Source: Hazenella coriacea (GTDB lineage Bacteria; Bacillota; Bacilli; Thermoactinomycetales; Thermoactinomycetaceae). From it: DNA of 64,000 nucleotides. The DNA is taken from contig NZ_SMAG01000001.1 in assembly GCF_004341825.1 (NCBI RefSeq), positions 124,001 to 188,000 on the forward strand, given 5' to 3'. Shown here in pieces: positions 57,192 to 64,000 of this stretch. Position 1 is the first letter of the stretch, and the number at the start of each line of letters is the position of its first letter. Position numbers and translations under genes: made by a program. The notes under the pieces were generated by a model. The model was given only the letters and a program-made list of their open reading frames with translations, ran no database searches and was not told the DNA's origin.

Positions 57192-57425
57192 TCATTTTTT
57201 CACATACACTCTTTGAAGTTCTTTATTAAACCAATGGACATAACCACAACGATGACAGGTTAATGTATGTGCTGATTTATTGAGAAAGTCGAGGTCAAAA
57301 AAACTCATGACCGCAGTATTTAATTGTGCCTTACCAAGATCAAACTGATCATATTGACAATGAATACAAGTAATATCAATCCCATTTGCTTGATAGCGAT
57401 CTGTTTTGACTTTCTTCTTTGACAT
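57192..57425 (-). CDS. Small zinc-ribbon protein of unknown function
   Basis: 77 residues from the ATG at 57425, with AGGAG 7 bp upstream; the longer frame to 57488 lacks a site. Two cysteine pairs, CIHC and CHRC, about 40 residues apart make a zinc ribbon, preceded by a basic start MSKKKVKTDRY. Nothing else identifies its role; such proteins often bind nucleic acid. Confidence 0.7.
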   Translation of the reverse strand: MSKKKVKTDRYQANGIDITCIHCQYDQFDLGKAQLNTAVMSFFDLDFLNKSAHTLTCHRCGYVHWFNKELQRVYVKK

Positions 57426-57639
57426 CATTCTACTCCTAATCTTAAGATTTATCTTTTCAAATTTAAATATGATTACCACGTTCGTCATCCTGTAACAATA
57501 TTCCAGTTAAATCTAAATAGATTGATATATCTTGTTTGATTGATTTTTCTCCCTACATATTTTACTATAATCCCATCTATATGTCTGTTTACAATCATAG
57601 GCACTTCATTGTCACTTATAACGCCAGCTGATCTCTCCA

Positions 57640-57745
57640 TCTTCATACACCTTGCTCAAGTACATATAAACGAAATAGAAGCAAATCCAGCCACCTCATA
57701 ACCTTGAATCTCTAGTGTCACTTCTTCTTCAAGGGGTCTCTAAGG
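57640..57745 (-). pseudogene. Remnant of a paralogue of the 59 kb immunity-like gene
   Basis: The minus strand reads PLEEEVTLEIQGYEVAGFA, then SI, and after a frameshift YVLEQG. The intact protein encoded at 58931-59305 has EEEVTLEIQGHVITAFSSIC and YVLEEG at the same spacing. Only the N-terminal third survives. Confidence 0.75.
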
Positions 57746-57747
57746 AT

Positions 57748-58044
57748 CTAGACTATGATATGGATTGAAATATGCTCCCCAACTTCCTTTATAGCATCTT
57801 CTATCTCAGACTTGCTGGGTGGTGAAGTATCTTCATTTTGACTGATTGACATCTTAGCCTTTAGAAAATACTTCTCCAGACCCAGATTTACAACAATAGA
57901 AAGAACCAGATCCACACCATCATATAATTGGAATAAACAAAAAAACCCATTCCCAAATGGAAACAGGCTTTTTTGCGTCGAAAGAAATACAAACTTGTAG
58001 GAACGCACATGGATGTTCCTACACATATCATTATAGCAAACCAT
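57748..58044 (-). CDS. Doubtful 98-codon ORF downstream of a candidate sRNA
   Basis: The frame starts inside a promoter-like sequence and crosses a terminator-like hairpin, so its first half is unlikely to be translated from the apparent start. The last 35 residues (MSISQNEDTSPPSKSEIEDA...) are protein-like and may be the tail of a decayed gene. No family recognised. Confidence 0.2.
   Translation of the reverse strand: MVCYNDMCRNIHVRSYKFVFLSTQKSLFPFGNGFFCLFQLYDGVDLVLSIVVNLGLEKYFLKAKMSISQNEDTSPPSKSEIEDAIKEVGEHISIHIIV
57936..58026 (-). ncRNA. Candidate small RNA or attenuated leader
   Basis: An extended -10 TGCTATAAT on the minus strand (complement of 58030-58038) precedes a 7-bp hairpin TAGGAAC / GTTCCTA. 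Next come about 25 nt and a terminator-like stem GCC-TGTTTCC / GGGAATGGGTTTTTTT. The product would be about 85-90 nt. It lies between the SUKH immunity gene and decayed immunity sequence. Confidence 0.45.
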
Positions 58045-58124
58045 CCTAAATTTATAAACTATTTCAATTCCTTAAAAGCATGATTTAAACATGAAAAGGT
58101 CTAAGGGACTGTTTAAAGATTTAC

Positions 58125-58574
58125 CTATGGTTTTTTTAAACCATCCAAAAAAGATTGGAAACTATCTGCAATTTTATATGAGTTTTGTTCTTCATCTGAC
58201 TGCTCAAAATACCACGAATGGTCCCAATAATAAACCCCTGATCCCTCTAGGTCATTAACCAGTACAATCATCCCTGAGCCTGGATCATTACCTATAATTA
58301 GACTGTTTGGAAGTAAGTCATCTTTATATTCGTCATACCATACCTGTAAGTCTGCTTGTTCATAATCAACCCCCAACCCATATAAAACATTTAATGGGAT
58401 CTCTTCATTTAACTCATTGACAAAGAAATTACAGTATCTTACTGATGTAAGCCCTCCATTATATTGACGTAAAAAAGCTTTGTAGTCTTCAGGCAGAGAG
58501 AAACCTATATGATGTTCAAAGCGATCAATCATATCTTGTGTAGCTTTTCCAAATCCATTGATGTCCACGTTCAT
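58125..58574 (-). CDS. SMI1/KNR4 (SUKH) family immunity-type protein
   Basis: 149 residues. ATG at 58574 with AGGA just upstream; a TTG precedes it. The SUKH core is clear: ATQDMIDRFEHHIGFSLPEDYKAFLRQYNGG and the later IIGNDPGSGMIVLV...GVYYWDHSW. SUKH proteins are the commonest immunity partners of polymorphic toxins. No toxin is directly adjacent now; the nearest is at 59321-60079, so it may be an orphan immunity gene. Confidence 0.88.
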   Translation of the reverse strand: MNVDINGFGKATQDMIDRFEHHIGFSLPEDYKAFLRQYNGGLTSVRYCNFFVNELNEEIPLNVLYGLGVDYEQADLQVWYDEYKDDLLPNSLIIGNDPGSGMIVLVNDLEGSGVYYWDHSWYFEQSDEEQNSYKIADSFQSFLDGLKKP

Positions 58575-58640
58575 CAATTCCTGCTTATTGGATGATTGAA
58601 CATTACATTTTTAATTCTAAAAGTGCCCAAACCCAAAAAT

Positions 58641-58673
58641 AACCTTGAAAGTCGAAAAGTCACTCCCAAGGTT
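58641..58673 (-). terminator. Terminator in the immunity array
   Basis: Stem AACCTTG / CAAGGTT with a 19-nt loop and ATTTTTG tail on the minus strand, just after the decayed gene at 58688-58925. Confidence 0.65.
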
Positions 58674-58687
58674 GAACTCATACTAAA

Positions 58688-58925
58688 GTTTGTTATGTAT
58701 CAAAATGAGTTCTTGCATCATTACTGAATTTAATAGTTCTTTATTTAATAAAGCAACATCGTTAATAAACCTTTTTGTTTTTTGCTTAACTTCATTCATA
58801 TATTCGGTAACTTCTCAATAGCATAATCTTCGGTGTCTGAACTAATGTTATTTAAAAAAATTGAAGAATATCTCTCAAAGTCATACAAAAATATTATATT
58901 GCTAGTTAATAAAAGCTCATGATAT
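58688..58925 (-). pseudogene. Frameshifted remnant of a small gene
   Basis: Minus-strand reading gives ELLLTSNIIFLYDFERYSS, then IFLNNISSDTEDYAIEKLP, and after one frameshift YMNEVKQKTKRFINDVALLN and KELLNSVMMQELILIHNKL with a stop. The two frames join into one plausible ~79-residue helical protein. It lies between two immunity-type genes, so it may be another decayed immunity gene; the family is not recognised. Confidence 0.5.
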
Positions 58926-58930
58926 TGAAA

Positions 58931-59305
58931 CTATATAAATTCAATATCTAAGCGGTCAACTTTTATTTCTACATACTTACCAATCAGATAAGTATAGTCA
59001 ACAAAATATTCATCTTCATCTAATATTATTAATCCTGCATCAATAAAGTCTTCGTGTAAAATACCTTTTATATAATATTGATAACCTATATCAACTTGTT
59101 CTAAGCTTTTCACATCCTCATTTAATTCCCGAATCTCAAATTTATCCAAAATGGTAAAGCCAATGGAAATCGGATAGGATTTGCCTTCTTCAAGTACATA
59201 CGGACAAATGGAAGAAAATGCGGTAATTACATGACCTTGTATCTCTAGTGTCACTTCCTCTTCAATATGAGGGTTTAGCTTTTTCACCTGTGCCTTATAT
59301 CTCAT
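58931..59305 (-). CDS. Candidate immunity protein for the adjacent toxin
   Basis: 124 residues, acidic, beta-rich, starting 15 bp after the toxin stop on the same strand. I recognise no named family. Position directly downstream of a polymorphic toxin and the presence of a decayed paralogue at 57640-57745 are typical of immunity genes. Motifs: EEEVTLEIQGHVITAFSSICPYVLEEGKSYPI... (only the first twenty or so are needed to find the paralogue). Confidence 0.6.
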   Translation of the reverse strand: MRYKAQVKKLNPHIEEEVTLEIQGHVITAFSSICPYVLEEGKSYPISIGFTILDKFEIRELNEDVKSLEQVDIGYQYYIKGILHEDFIDAGLIILDEDEYFVDYTYLIGKYVEIKVDRLDIEFI

Positions 59306-59320
59306 ATGATCACTCCTATT

Positions 59321-60079
59321 TTATTGATTAACCGGATTGATAACAGGTTCATTCTTACCATTAATAGTTTTCCAAAATTTCTTTCCACTTTGAGTATGAT
59401 ATGTAGTTATTTTTCCTTCATTGTTTGTACCAACAAATTCAAATTTAGCTTTTCCACCTCGATTGTTACCCATAAACCTTACATAACCAGTCCTGATTTC
59501 TTCCCTATACCTATATTCAACCTCTATACCACTTTTTATAACATCCCTTGCACCATCTAGATATTCATCCGCATTTTTATAGATCCCCTTAAATTCATGT
59601 CCATGCTTTTCAAAATGGCCTTCTAACTTCTGTCTATCTGCAAAATTATCTGGAGTATCATTGACTCTTTTGGAAGTAACTCCAATCTGACTCAATTGAT
59701 CCCTTCTATCTGTAGACCTACTTCCTAAATACGCCTTTAACACCCCAACCTTCTGATCAATCTTCACAACAGCCTTTCCTCGATTGGCTGCCATTAGTTC
59801 TTGTTGCTGGAAACCTTTGATACATTCTTGGGCGGCTTGGCAAAACCCTGCAAAGAGTCGTTCAAATTCCATGAGTTGTTGTTTCGCTCTCTCCTGAGAA
59901 ATGGGATCTTGGCACATTTGAAGTTTTCGTCTGAGTTCATAGTGTTTTTGTTCTAGTTGTTGATGGGTTTTCTTAAGGTGTTGTTGCATTTTCTGTGCTT
60001 CTACGCTCATGCCTACACTGAATTGGTTCAGGATGTGTTTAAATTTTTCTAGGGCTTCCAATGAAACATGGGCATCCAT
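59321..60079 (-). CDS. Polymorphic toxin with predicted RNase-type C-terminal domain
   Basis: 252 residues. AGGTGAAGCG precedes the ATG. The N-terminal ~110 residues form a long coiled coil, as in WXG/LXG-type secreted toxins, with no signal peptide. The C-terminal ~100 residues carry GHFEKHGHEF (about 154-163) and a late ITTYHTQSGKKFW (about 224-236), the pattern of BECR/barnase-EndoU-like nuclease toxins (H.xKHG.EF ... T-Y). Followed by a candidate immunity gene. The enzymatic class is inferred from motif pattern; activity and export route are unknown. Confidence 0.65.
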   Translation of the reverse strand: MDAHVSLEALEKFKHILNQFSVGMSVEAQKMQQHLKKTHQQLEQKHYELRRKLQMCQDPISQERAKQQLMEFERLFAGFCQAAQECIKGFQQQELMAANRGKAVVKIDQKVGVLKAYLGSRSTDRRDQLSQIGVTSKRVNDTPDNFADRQKLEGHFEKHGHEFKGIYKNADEYLDGARDVIKSGIEVEYRYREEIRTGYVRFMGNNRGGKAKFEFVGTNNEGKITTYHTQSGKKFWKTINGKNEPVINPVNQ

Positions 60080-60185
60080 CGCTTCACCTACTTATGTAAA
60101 GGTACTTAGAAGTGGGGTTGATAGGTGTTCATTGTTGTTAGTAGAATTAGATATATTGTATGAATATTTGTATATTATCTAATAT

Positions 60186-60899
60186 TTACATATCAATACA
60201 TGGAAGACAAGTGTTTTTTAAAAAAGTACCATTCTTTTGATGATTAAGTGTATGGGTATCTACTTCCCAACCTGCCTTACGTAATTTTCGGTCAATCAAA
60301 GCACGGGTTTCAGCCTCTGTTAAATGTTGACGACGGATAAATTGTTTCGAAATCATTTTGCGCTTCGCTTTCACGTCATCGTGTTCGGCTTCAGCCTGTT
60401 GACGAATGGTCTCTAATTGTTCTTCTAGATCTTTAACTCGATCCTCATATTCTCTTTGAAGCTCTTGTGTATCTGGAATTTCTTGATCCTGAGGTTCCAT
60501 ATACTCGGGAGCTTGAAAGTTCCAGGCACCATAAACCTCCATGTACCAAATTGATAAGCGGAATGCTAATTTCAATAATGCTTTCGCCTCTTCTGTTTTC
60601 CCATAGCCAGCTTCGTGTACAGCTGTATTTCCTTTACGACGAAGGGCTTCGAATATATCATCAAGCTCAGGCTCTAGTAATCCTTCTCGTCGAAGTATAT
60701 GAATGCGATCTACTTGTTTGGTCCCATACGTTTCTTGAATGTTTTCCGCAGCAAGAATATATTTTGCCAATGTCTCCGCAAACAAACGGAGCTTCATAAG
60801 GGTCGTATGAGGGTTTTGATATACATTTTTCTCTGCCGTTTATCCTAGTTCAGCAAGGGCATCCCATTTCCCACGGAAAAATGCAAAATTGCTATTCAC
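60186..60899 (-). pseudogene. Broken HsdR (type I restriction subunit) N-terminal fragment
   Basis: From a GTG at about 60899 the frame reads NSNFAFFRGKWDALAELG, an in-frame TAA (complement 60840-60842), then TAEKNVYQNPHTTLMKLRLF and on to LTEAETRALIDRKLRKAGWE before ending abruptly. This is the DUF4145-like N-terminal domain and start of the nuclease region of EcoR124/HsdR-type proteins, which are normally about 1000 residues. The stop codon and missing C-terminal ~800 residues make it dead. Downstream begins the toxin gene, so the island replaced or truncated an R-M locus. Confidence 0.8.
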
Positions 60900-61095
60900 T
60901 GTTATCACCGTTTCTTGGAGTTGTTCAATTATTATTTTAAATGTTATCTTCTTAATTATTTTATCATTATTTAAAGGGTTGAGATCAAAGGAAATAACTT
61001 TTTATGCTGCTAATCTTAGCAGGAAAAGATAAAATTTAATCGAATAATATCGAGAGATATAAATGAATCTAATAATAATAGAAAGGATTTAATTT

Positions 61096-61413
61096 ATGTA
61101 TTTAGAACTTATAAAAACTGATTTTTTGACATTAGATGGCTCATTAACATCATTTACGCTTACACCACTTAAGAAACCTAATGGGACTAATAAAGTTCGC
61201 GCAGATCGCACTGTTGATTTTAAAAATACCAACGAAAATAGTAATATAAGCCATAGTAAAAACATGAGCATCTTGGCTGATTTCAATAAAATAATAGAGC
61301 TAAACCCAAGCTTTTGGGGTGTTAGTCTCAACATAAACAATTTGATAGACTTTTTATTAACAAAATGGAAATCAGATCGATTAAAAAGAGCTAAAAGGGA
61401 GCAACGAAAATAA
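61096..61413 (+). CDS. Uncharacterised 105-residue protein
   Basis: ATG with AGAAAGGA 8 bp upstream, AT-rich, plus strand against the local trend. Soluble, with a basic, helical C-terminus (WKSDRLKRAKREQRK). No family recognised. Given the good ribosome binding site it is probably translated. Stretch 60900-61095 upstream is AT-rich with nothing else recognised. Confidence 0.5.
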   Translation: MYLELIKTDFLTLDGSLTSFTLTPLKKPNGTNKVRADRTVDFKNTNENSNISHSKNMSILADFNKIIELNPSFWGVSLNINNLIDFLLTKWKSDRLKRAKREQRK

Positions 61414-61516
61414 AGTTCTACTCCCTACTCTTATGAATTCATTATCCTTTAAACTGAAGCTTCACATCACCATAACTACATAATCTAACCCATTCACTTT
61501 ATACTAAATTACGATA

Positions 61517-61942
61517 CTATTTTGTGTTTTGTGTGTAAAACTTCATTTGTTTTCCAATCGATTTCCCTTGAAGAGGAATATTACATACAATTCCCTGTTG
61601 TTCAAGAACAGGAATTAAGTATTTTCTATAATTAATTCCTGCATAAAAGTCAATTTGAGTTATCTTCTTTTGTATTTGTTCTTGTACTTGCCAAAGAACT
61701 TGTTCCGCCCAAGCTTTCCGCTCAGGTAATTTCATATTGTTTAATGTTAGATTATAAGGGGTAATAATTTGCTCCTTACTAAGAAGCCCGTATTTTGCAG
61801 ATAGAATATACCAGTTATCGTAATCTTTTTGCTCAATGTATTTGACTGCCTTACTAAACAAGATAGACTTTTGATACATCTTTCTTGCTTCACATGAAAT
61901 ACTTTCTTTGGATTTAGTACAACTTACGAATGCGATCTTCAA
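61517..61942 (-). CDS. DUF6884-like protein
   Basis: 141 residues. Motifs KIAFVSCTKSK, ARKMYQKSILFSKAVKYIE, WYILSAKYGLL and YAGINYRKYLIP match the DUF6884 family seen in phages and accessory islands, of unknown function. It ends just before the tRNA-Arg terminator region, consistent with island cargo next to a tRNA gene. Confidence 0.75.
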   Translation of the reverse strand: MKIAFVSCTKSKESISCEARKMYQKSILFSKAVKYIEQKDYDNWYILSAKYGLLSKEQIITPYNLTLNNMKLPERKAWAEQVLWQVQEQIQKKITQIDFYAGINYRKYLIPVLEQQGIVCNIPLQGKSIGKQMKFYTQNTK

Positions 61943-61984
61943 TTACATCACTAACTTTCTCTTTAGATAAATGAATCTAAAATA

Positions 61985-62035
61985 AAAAAGCTGATCTACC
62001 AGCTCTTGATTCAGAACTTGTAAATCAGCTTTTTC
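61985..62035 (-). terminator. Terminator of tRNA-Arg
   Basis: AAAAGCTGATTTAC / GTAGATCAGCTTTT with a long loop, TTTTTTATTTT tail on the minus strand, directly after the tRNA. Confidence 0.8.
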
Positions 62036-62038
62036 CAT

Positions 62039-62115
<77 letters not shown>

Positions 62116-62136
62116 TTAGTGATTAGTGACAAGAAT

Positions 62137-62166
62137 ATAATATAATAAAAAGCTTGCTGTTGTCAA
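62137..62166 (-). promoter_or_regulatory. Promoter of tRNA-Arg
   Basis: Minus-strand TTGACA and TATTAT 18 bp apart, ending 22 bp before the tRNA 5' end. Confidence 0.65.
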
Positions 62167-62291
62167 TAGCATTTTTTCATTTCATCTCTTTTTTTATTAA
62201 TGATTAGAATTCCTCGATTCTTCATAGGATTCAAAGGGACTGGTTGGCTCCTTTGATGAGCATGGATCTGTCAAACCGAGCCCCTCTTTTT

Positions 62292-62801
62292 TCAATATTT
62301 GTGAAGTGGAAATGAGCCACCGCGTTCTTTAGTCACTTTTCCATCTATCTGATAATAGCTCACTTCAGCATTCCCATCGTGTATTTGTAAGATGGCATAT
62401 GTGGGGAAAGCAAAGCCTCTCGGATTTGAGATGCTGCCAGGGTTGATTAACAAAACGTTTCCCACTTGTTCACAAAAAGGAAGGTGTGAGTGTCCAAAGC
62501 AGGCGATCTGTACCCCTACTTCTTCTGCACGGTAACGAAGCGGCAGAGGGGTTCGCTTCACTTGTAAGGTGTGACCATGTGCAACCAAGATCCGTACATC
62601 TTCAACAATAAAGATTTGCTCTTTAGGAACCTTTTCAAAGTCACAATTTCCACGAACAACGGTGATCGGAACATCTGGAAGCTCATTGACACTCGTACAA
62701 AAATCTCCGCAATGGATCACATGATCGGCTTGCACTTGCTGAACGATTTGCTGCAAGAGGTCTTTTTTACCATGGGAGTCACTCACAATTAATATTTTCA
62801 C
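62292..62801 (-). CDS. YfcE/MJ0936-type metallophosphoesterase
   Basis: 169 residues from the GTG at 62801, chosen because AGGTGGGGG lies upstream and the family begins at VKILIVSDSHG. Metal-binding motifs SDSH, HCGD, VRGNCD, LVAHGH and FGHSH are all intact. Family role: manganese-dependent phosphodiesterase of uncertain substrate. It follows rdgB by 23 bp (Bacillus order rph-rdgB-ysnB). Confidence 0.93.
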   Translation of the reverse strand: MKILIVSDSHGKKDLLQQIVQQVQADHVIHCGDFCTSVNELPDVPITVVRGNCDFEKVPKEQIFIVEDVRILVAHGHTLQVKRTPLPLRYRAEEVGVQIACFGHSHLPFCEQVGNVLLINPGSISNPRGFAFPTYAILQIHDGNAEVSYYQIDGKVTKERGGSFPLHKY

Positions 62802-62824
62802 ACAGCCCCCACCTTTCACTAACC

Positions 62825-63457
62825 CTATGTCTGGGTCGTAAATTGATAGCGAGTGGTTAACAACTCCATTAACTTCTCTGTCGCTTTGGCTCGGTGACTG
62901 ATCTGATACTTTTGGGCAGCTGGGAGTTGAGCCATTGTTTTTTGTTGTTCTGGAAGATAAAAGATCGGATCATATCCAAATCCTTCTGTCCCTTGAGGCT
63001 CTGTGATGATACGACCCTGACATTCTCCACGAACCCATTGGGTCGGTTCATCTGGGAGAGCTAATGCCATGACACATACATAATATGCATCACGTTGCGC
63101 TTCAGGAAGGGGACGTATATTTTCTATTAACTTTATGTTGTTCTGCTCATCGGTGGAGTGAGGACCTGCATAACGTGCTGAATAAACACCTGGTTCACCT
63201 TGTAAAGCAGGAACAACTAACCCCGAATCGTCAGAAATCACTGGAGCCTGTAAAGCCTTGGAGATGACTTCGGCTTTTTTACAAGCGTTTCCTTCAAAAG
63301 TATCCCGATCTTCAACGATCTCTGGTAAGTCTGAAAAGTCTTTGAGCCCTTTAACTTCTAGACCTAAGTTTTGACTAAAAAGATCGGCAAATTGCTTTAA
63401 TTTATTCTGATTTCCTGTAGCGATAATTAGATATGGGAATGGCCATTTTGGTTTCAT
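62825..63457 (-). CDS. rdgB: XTP/dITP diphosphatase (RdgB/HAM1)
   Basis: 210 residues from the ATG at 63457. The longer frame to a GTG at 63553 passes through a terminator-like hairpin and is unlikely; no strong site precedes either. Motifs IATGNQNKLKQF, SDDSGL and GVYSARYAG, and late EGFGYDPIFYLP are HAM1 hallmarks. It removes deaminated purine nucleotides. Confidence 0.95.
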   Translation of the reverse strand: MKPKWPFPYLIIATGNQNKLKQFADLFSQNLGLEVKGLKDFSDLPEIVEDRDTFEGNACKKAEVISKALQAPVISDDSGLVVPALQGEPGVYSARYAGPHSTDEQNNIKLIENIRPLPEAQRDAYYVCVMALALPDEPTQWVRGECQGRIITEPQGTEGFGYDPIFYLPEQQKTMAQLPAAQKYQISHRAKATEKLMELLTTRYQFTTQT

Positions 63458-63527
63458 ATTGATAAGGTGACGATACACCCTTCCTCCGATCTTCGAATGA
63501 GTTTGTATACCATAAATAGACAGAGAA

Positions 63528-63550
63528 GCCCATGACTCTTCATCATGGGC
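63528..63550 (-). terminator. Hairpin between rph and rdgB
   Basis: Stem GCCCATGA / TCATGGGC with a 7-nt loop, then TTCTCTGTCTATTT on the minus strand. It may attenuate rdgB or be the end of rph mRNA. Confidence 0.5.
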
Positions 63551-63561
63551 CACTTCTATGT

Positions 63562-64000
63562 TCAGGATGAGATGGTTTTCTCTTCCGTAGAAGAAGTCAC
63601 CCCGATCCCGTTGGCGTTTTCTCCTAATGCTTCTTTTTGCAGTTGAATCAAACGTCTGGTTCCTTGCTGGGCGAGAGTTAGAAGATCTTTTAATTGGTCA
63701 GGGCTAAATGGAGCTTCTTCTCCTGTTCCTTGAACCTCTACGTAGTTTCCTGAACCTGTCATCACGATATTCATATCCACAATCGCAGAAGCATCTTCTT
63801 CATAACACAAGTCCAAGCAAGGCTGATCACCGATCAATCCTACACTTGTCGCTGCTAAAAAATCTTTAATAGGTAAAGTGGATAGAGTTCCATTCTTAAC
63901 AAGAGGAACTAAGGCATCTACCAAAGCCACAAATGCTCCCGTGATCGATGCTGTTCGTGTTCCCCCATCTGCTTGAATAACATCACAATCGAGCCACAAT
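63562..64000 (-). CDS. rph: RNase PH (partial)
   Basis: C-terminal ~145 residues; the 5' part lies beyond the window. [21 protein letters not shown] is the RNase PH signature, with [21 protein letters not shown] after it. It trims tRNA 3' ends phosphorolytically. Order rph-rdgB-phosphoesterase matches Bacillus. Confidence 0.96.
   Translation of the reverse strand, partial: LWLDCDVIQADGGTRTASITGAFVALVDALVPLVKNGTLSTLPIKDFLAATSVGLIGDQPCLDLCYEEDASAIVDMNIVMTGSGNYVEVQGTGEEAPFSPDQLKDLLTLAQQGTRRLIQLQKEALGENANGIGVTSSTEEKTISS

Noticed and set aside
59321-60079. Reading the toxin as a phage tail or coiled-coil structural protein
   Set aside because: The C-terminal KHG.EF and T-Y motifs and the downstream immunity-type gene fit a polymorphic toxin better.
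63458-63553. 32-codon extension of rdgB
   Set aside because: It crosses a terminator-like hairpin after rph and is absent from the HAM1 family.

Overview
This window looks like chromosomal DNA of an endospore-forming, low-GC Bacillota. Most genes lie on the minus strand and follow the conserved Bacillus-type order (spoIIB-maf-radC-mreBCD-minCD-spoIVFAB; folC-valS-ysxE-spoVID-hemL-hemB...hemA; lonA-lonB; clpX-clpP-tig; rdgB-rph). Three features suggest a Thermoactinomycetaceae-like lineage: a type IV pilus cluster beside spoIIB, a HemD-CobA fusion and a siroheme decarboxylase gene inside the heme operon. The family assignment is an inference from gene content and order; no search was run.

Layout. 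0-5.3 kb: cell-shape, septum-placement and sporulation genes (spoIVFB partial, spoIVFA, minD, minC, mreD, mreC, mreB). 5.3-7.0 kb: an insertion between mreB and radC carrying a virginiamycin B (streptogramin) lyase gene, with a decayed copy of the radC 3' end left beside mreB. 7.0-14.6 kb: radC, maf, spoIIB-like, then pilO, pilN, pilM, prepilin peptidase and pilT. 14.7-22 kb: a coding remnant, ridA divergent from an HxlR regulator, ecsAB, a SCO1-family lipoprotein, murC and folC. 22-28.5 kb: valS behind a T-box, a stretch with a 31-codon membrane peptide and structured repeats, then ysxE and spoVID. 28.8-37.9 kb: heme/siroheme operon hemA-hemX-sirC-hemC-cobA/hemD-hemB-ahbAB, then hemL. 38.1-42.9 kb: a three-gene NMT1/SsuA-type ABC importer bracketed by a dispersed repeat, a membrane protein and a methionine aminopeptidase. 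43-46.1 kb: an oligopeptide-type permease pair and a decayed duplicate of it. 46.2-56.7 kb: ddl, engB, lonA, lonB, a FemABX protein, clpX, clpP and tig. 57-62 kb: an accessory island with a polymorphic toxin, candidate immunity genes (some decayed), a candidate small RNA, a broken hsdR and a DUF6884-like gene. 62-64 kb: tRNA-Arg(UCU), a phosphodiesterase, rdgB and rph (partial).

How it fits together. The heme operon encodes every step from glutamyl-tRNA to siroheme except the final ferrochelatase. It also carries a single-chain AhbA-AhbB siroheme decarboxylase, which points towards didecarboxysiroheme chemistry. The pilus cluster has the alignment proteins, peptidase and retraction ATPase but no assembly ATPase, platform protein or pilin in the window.

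The points most worth a second look are: the 25.5-25.98 kb candidate type I toxin-antitoxin locus with two structurally similar hairpin units; the toxin/immunity island at 57.6-60.1 kb; the radC duplication scar around the streptogramin lyase; the three-copy ~190 bp repeat; and the AhbAB fusion. Where a start codon was moved from the longest ORF, the reason (ribosome binding site or family alignment) is given.
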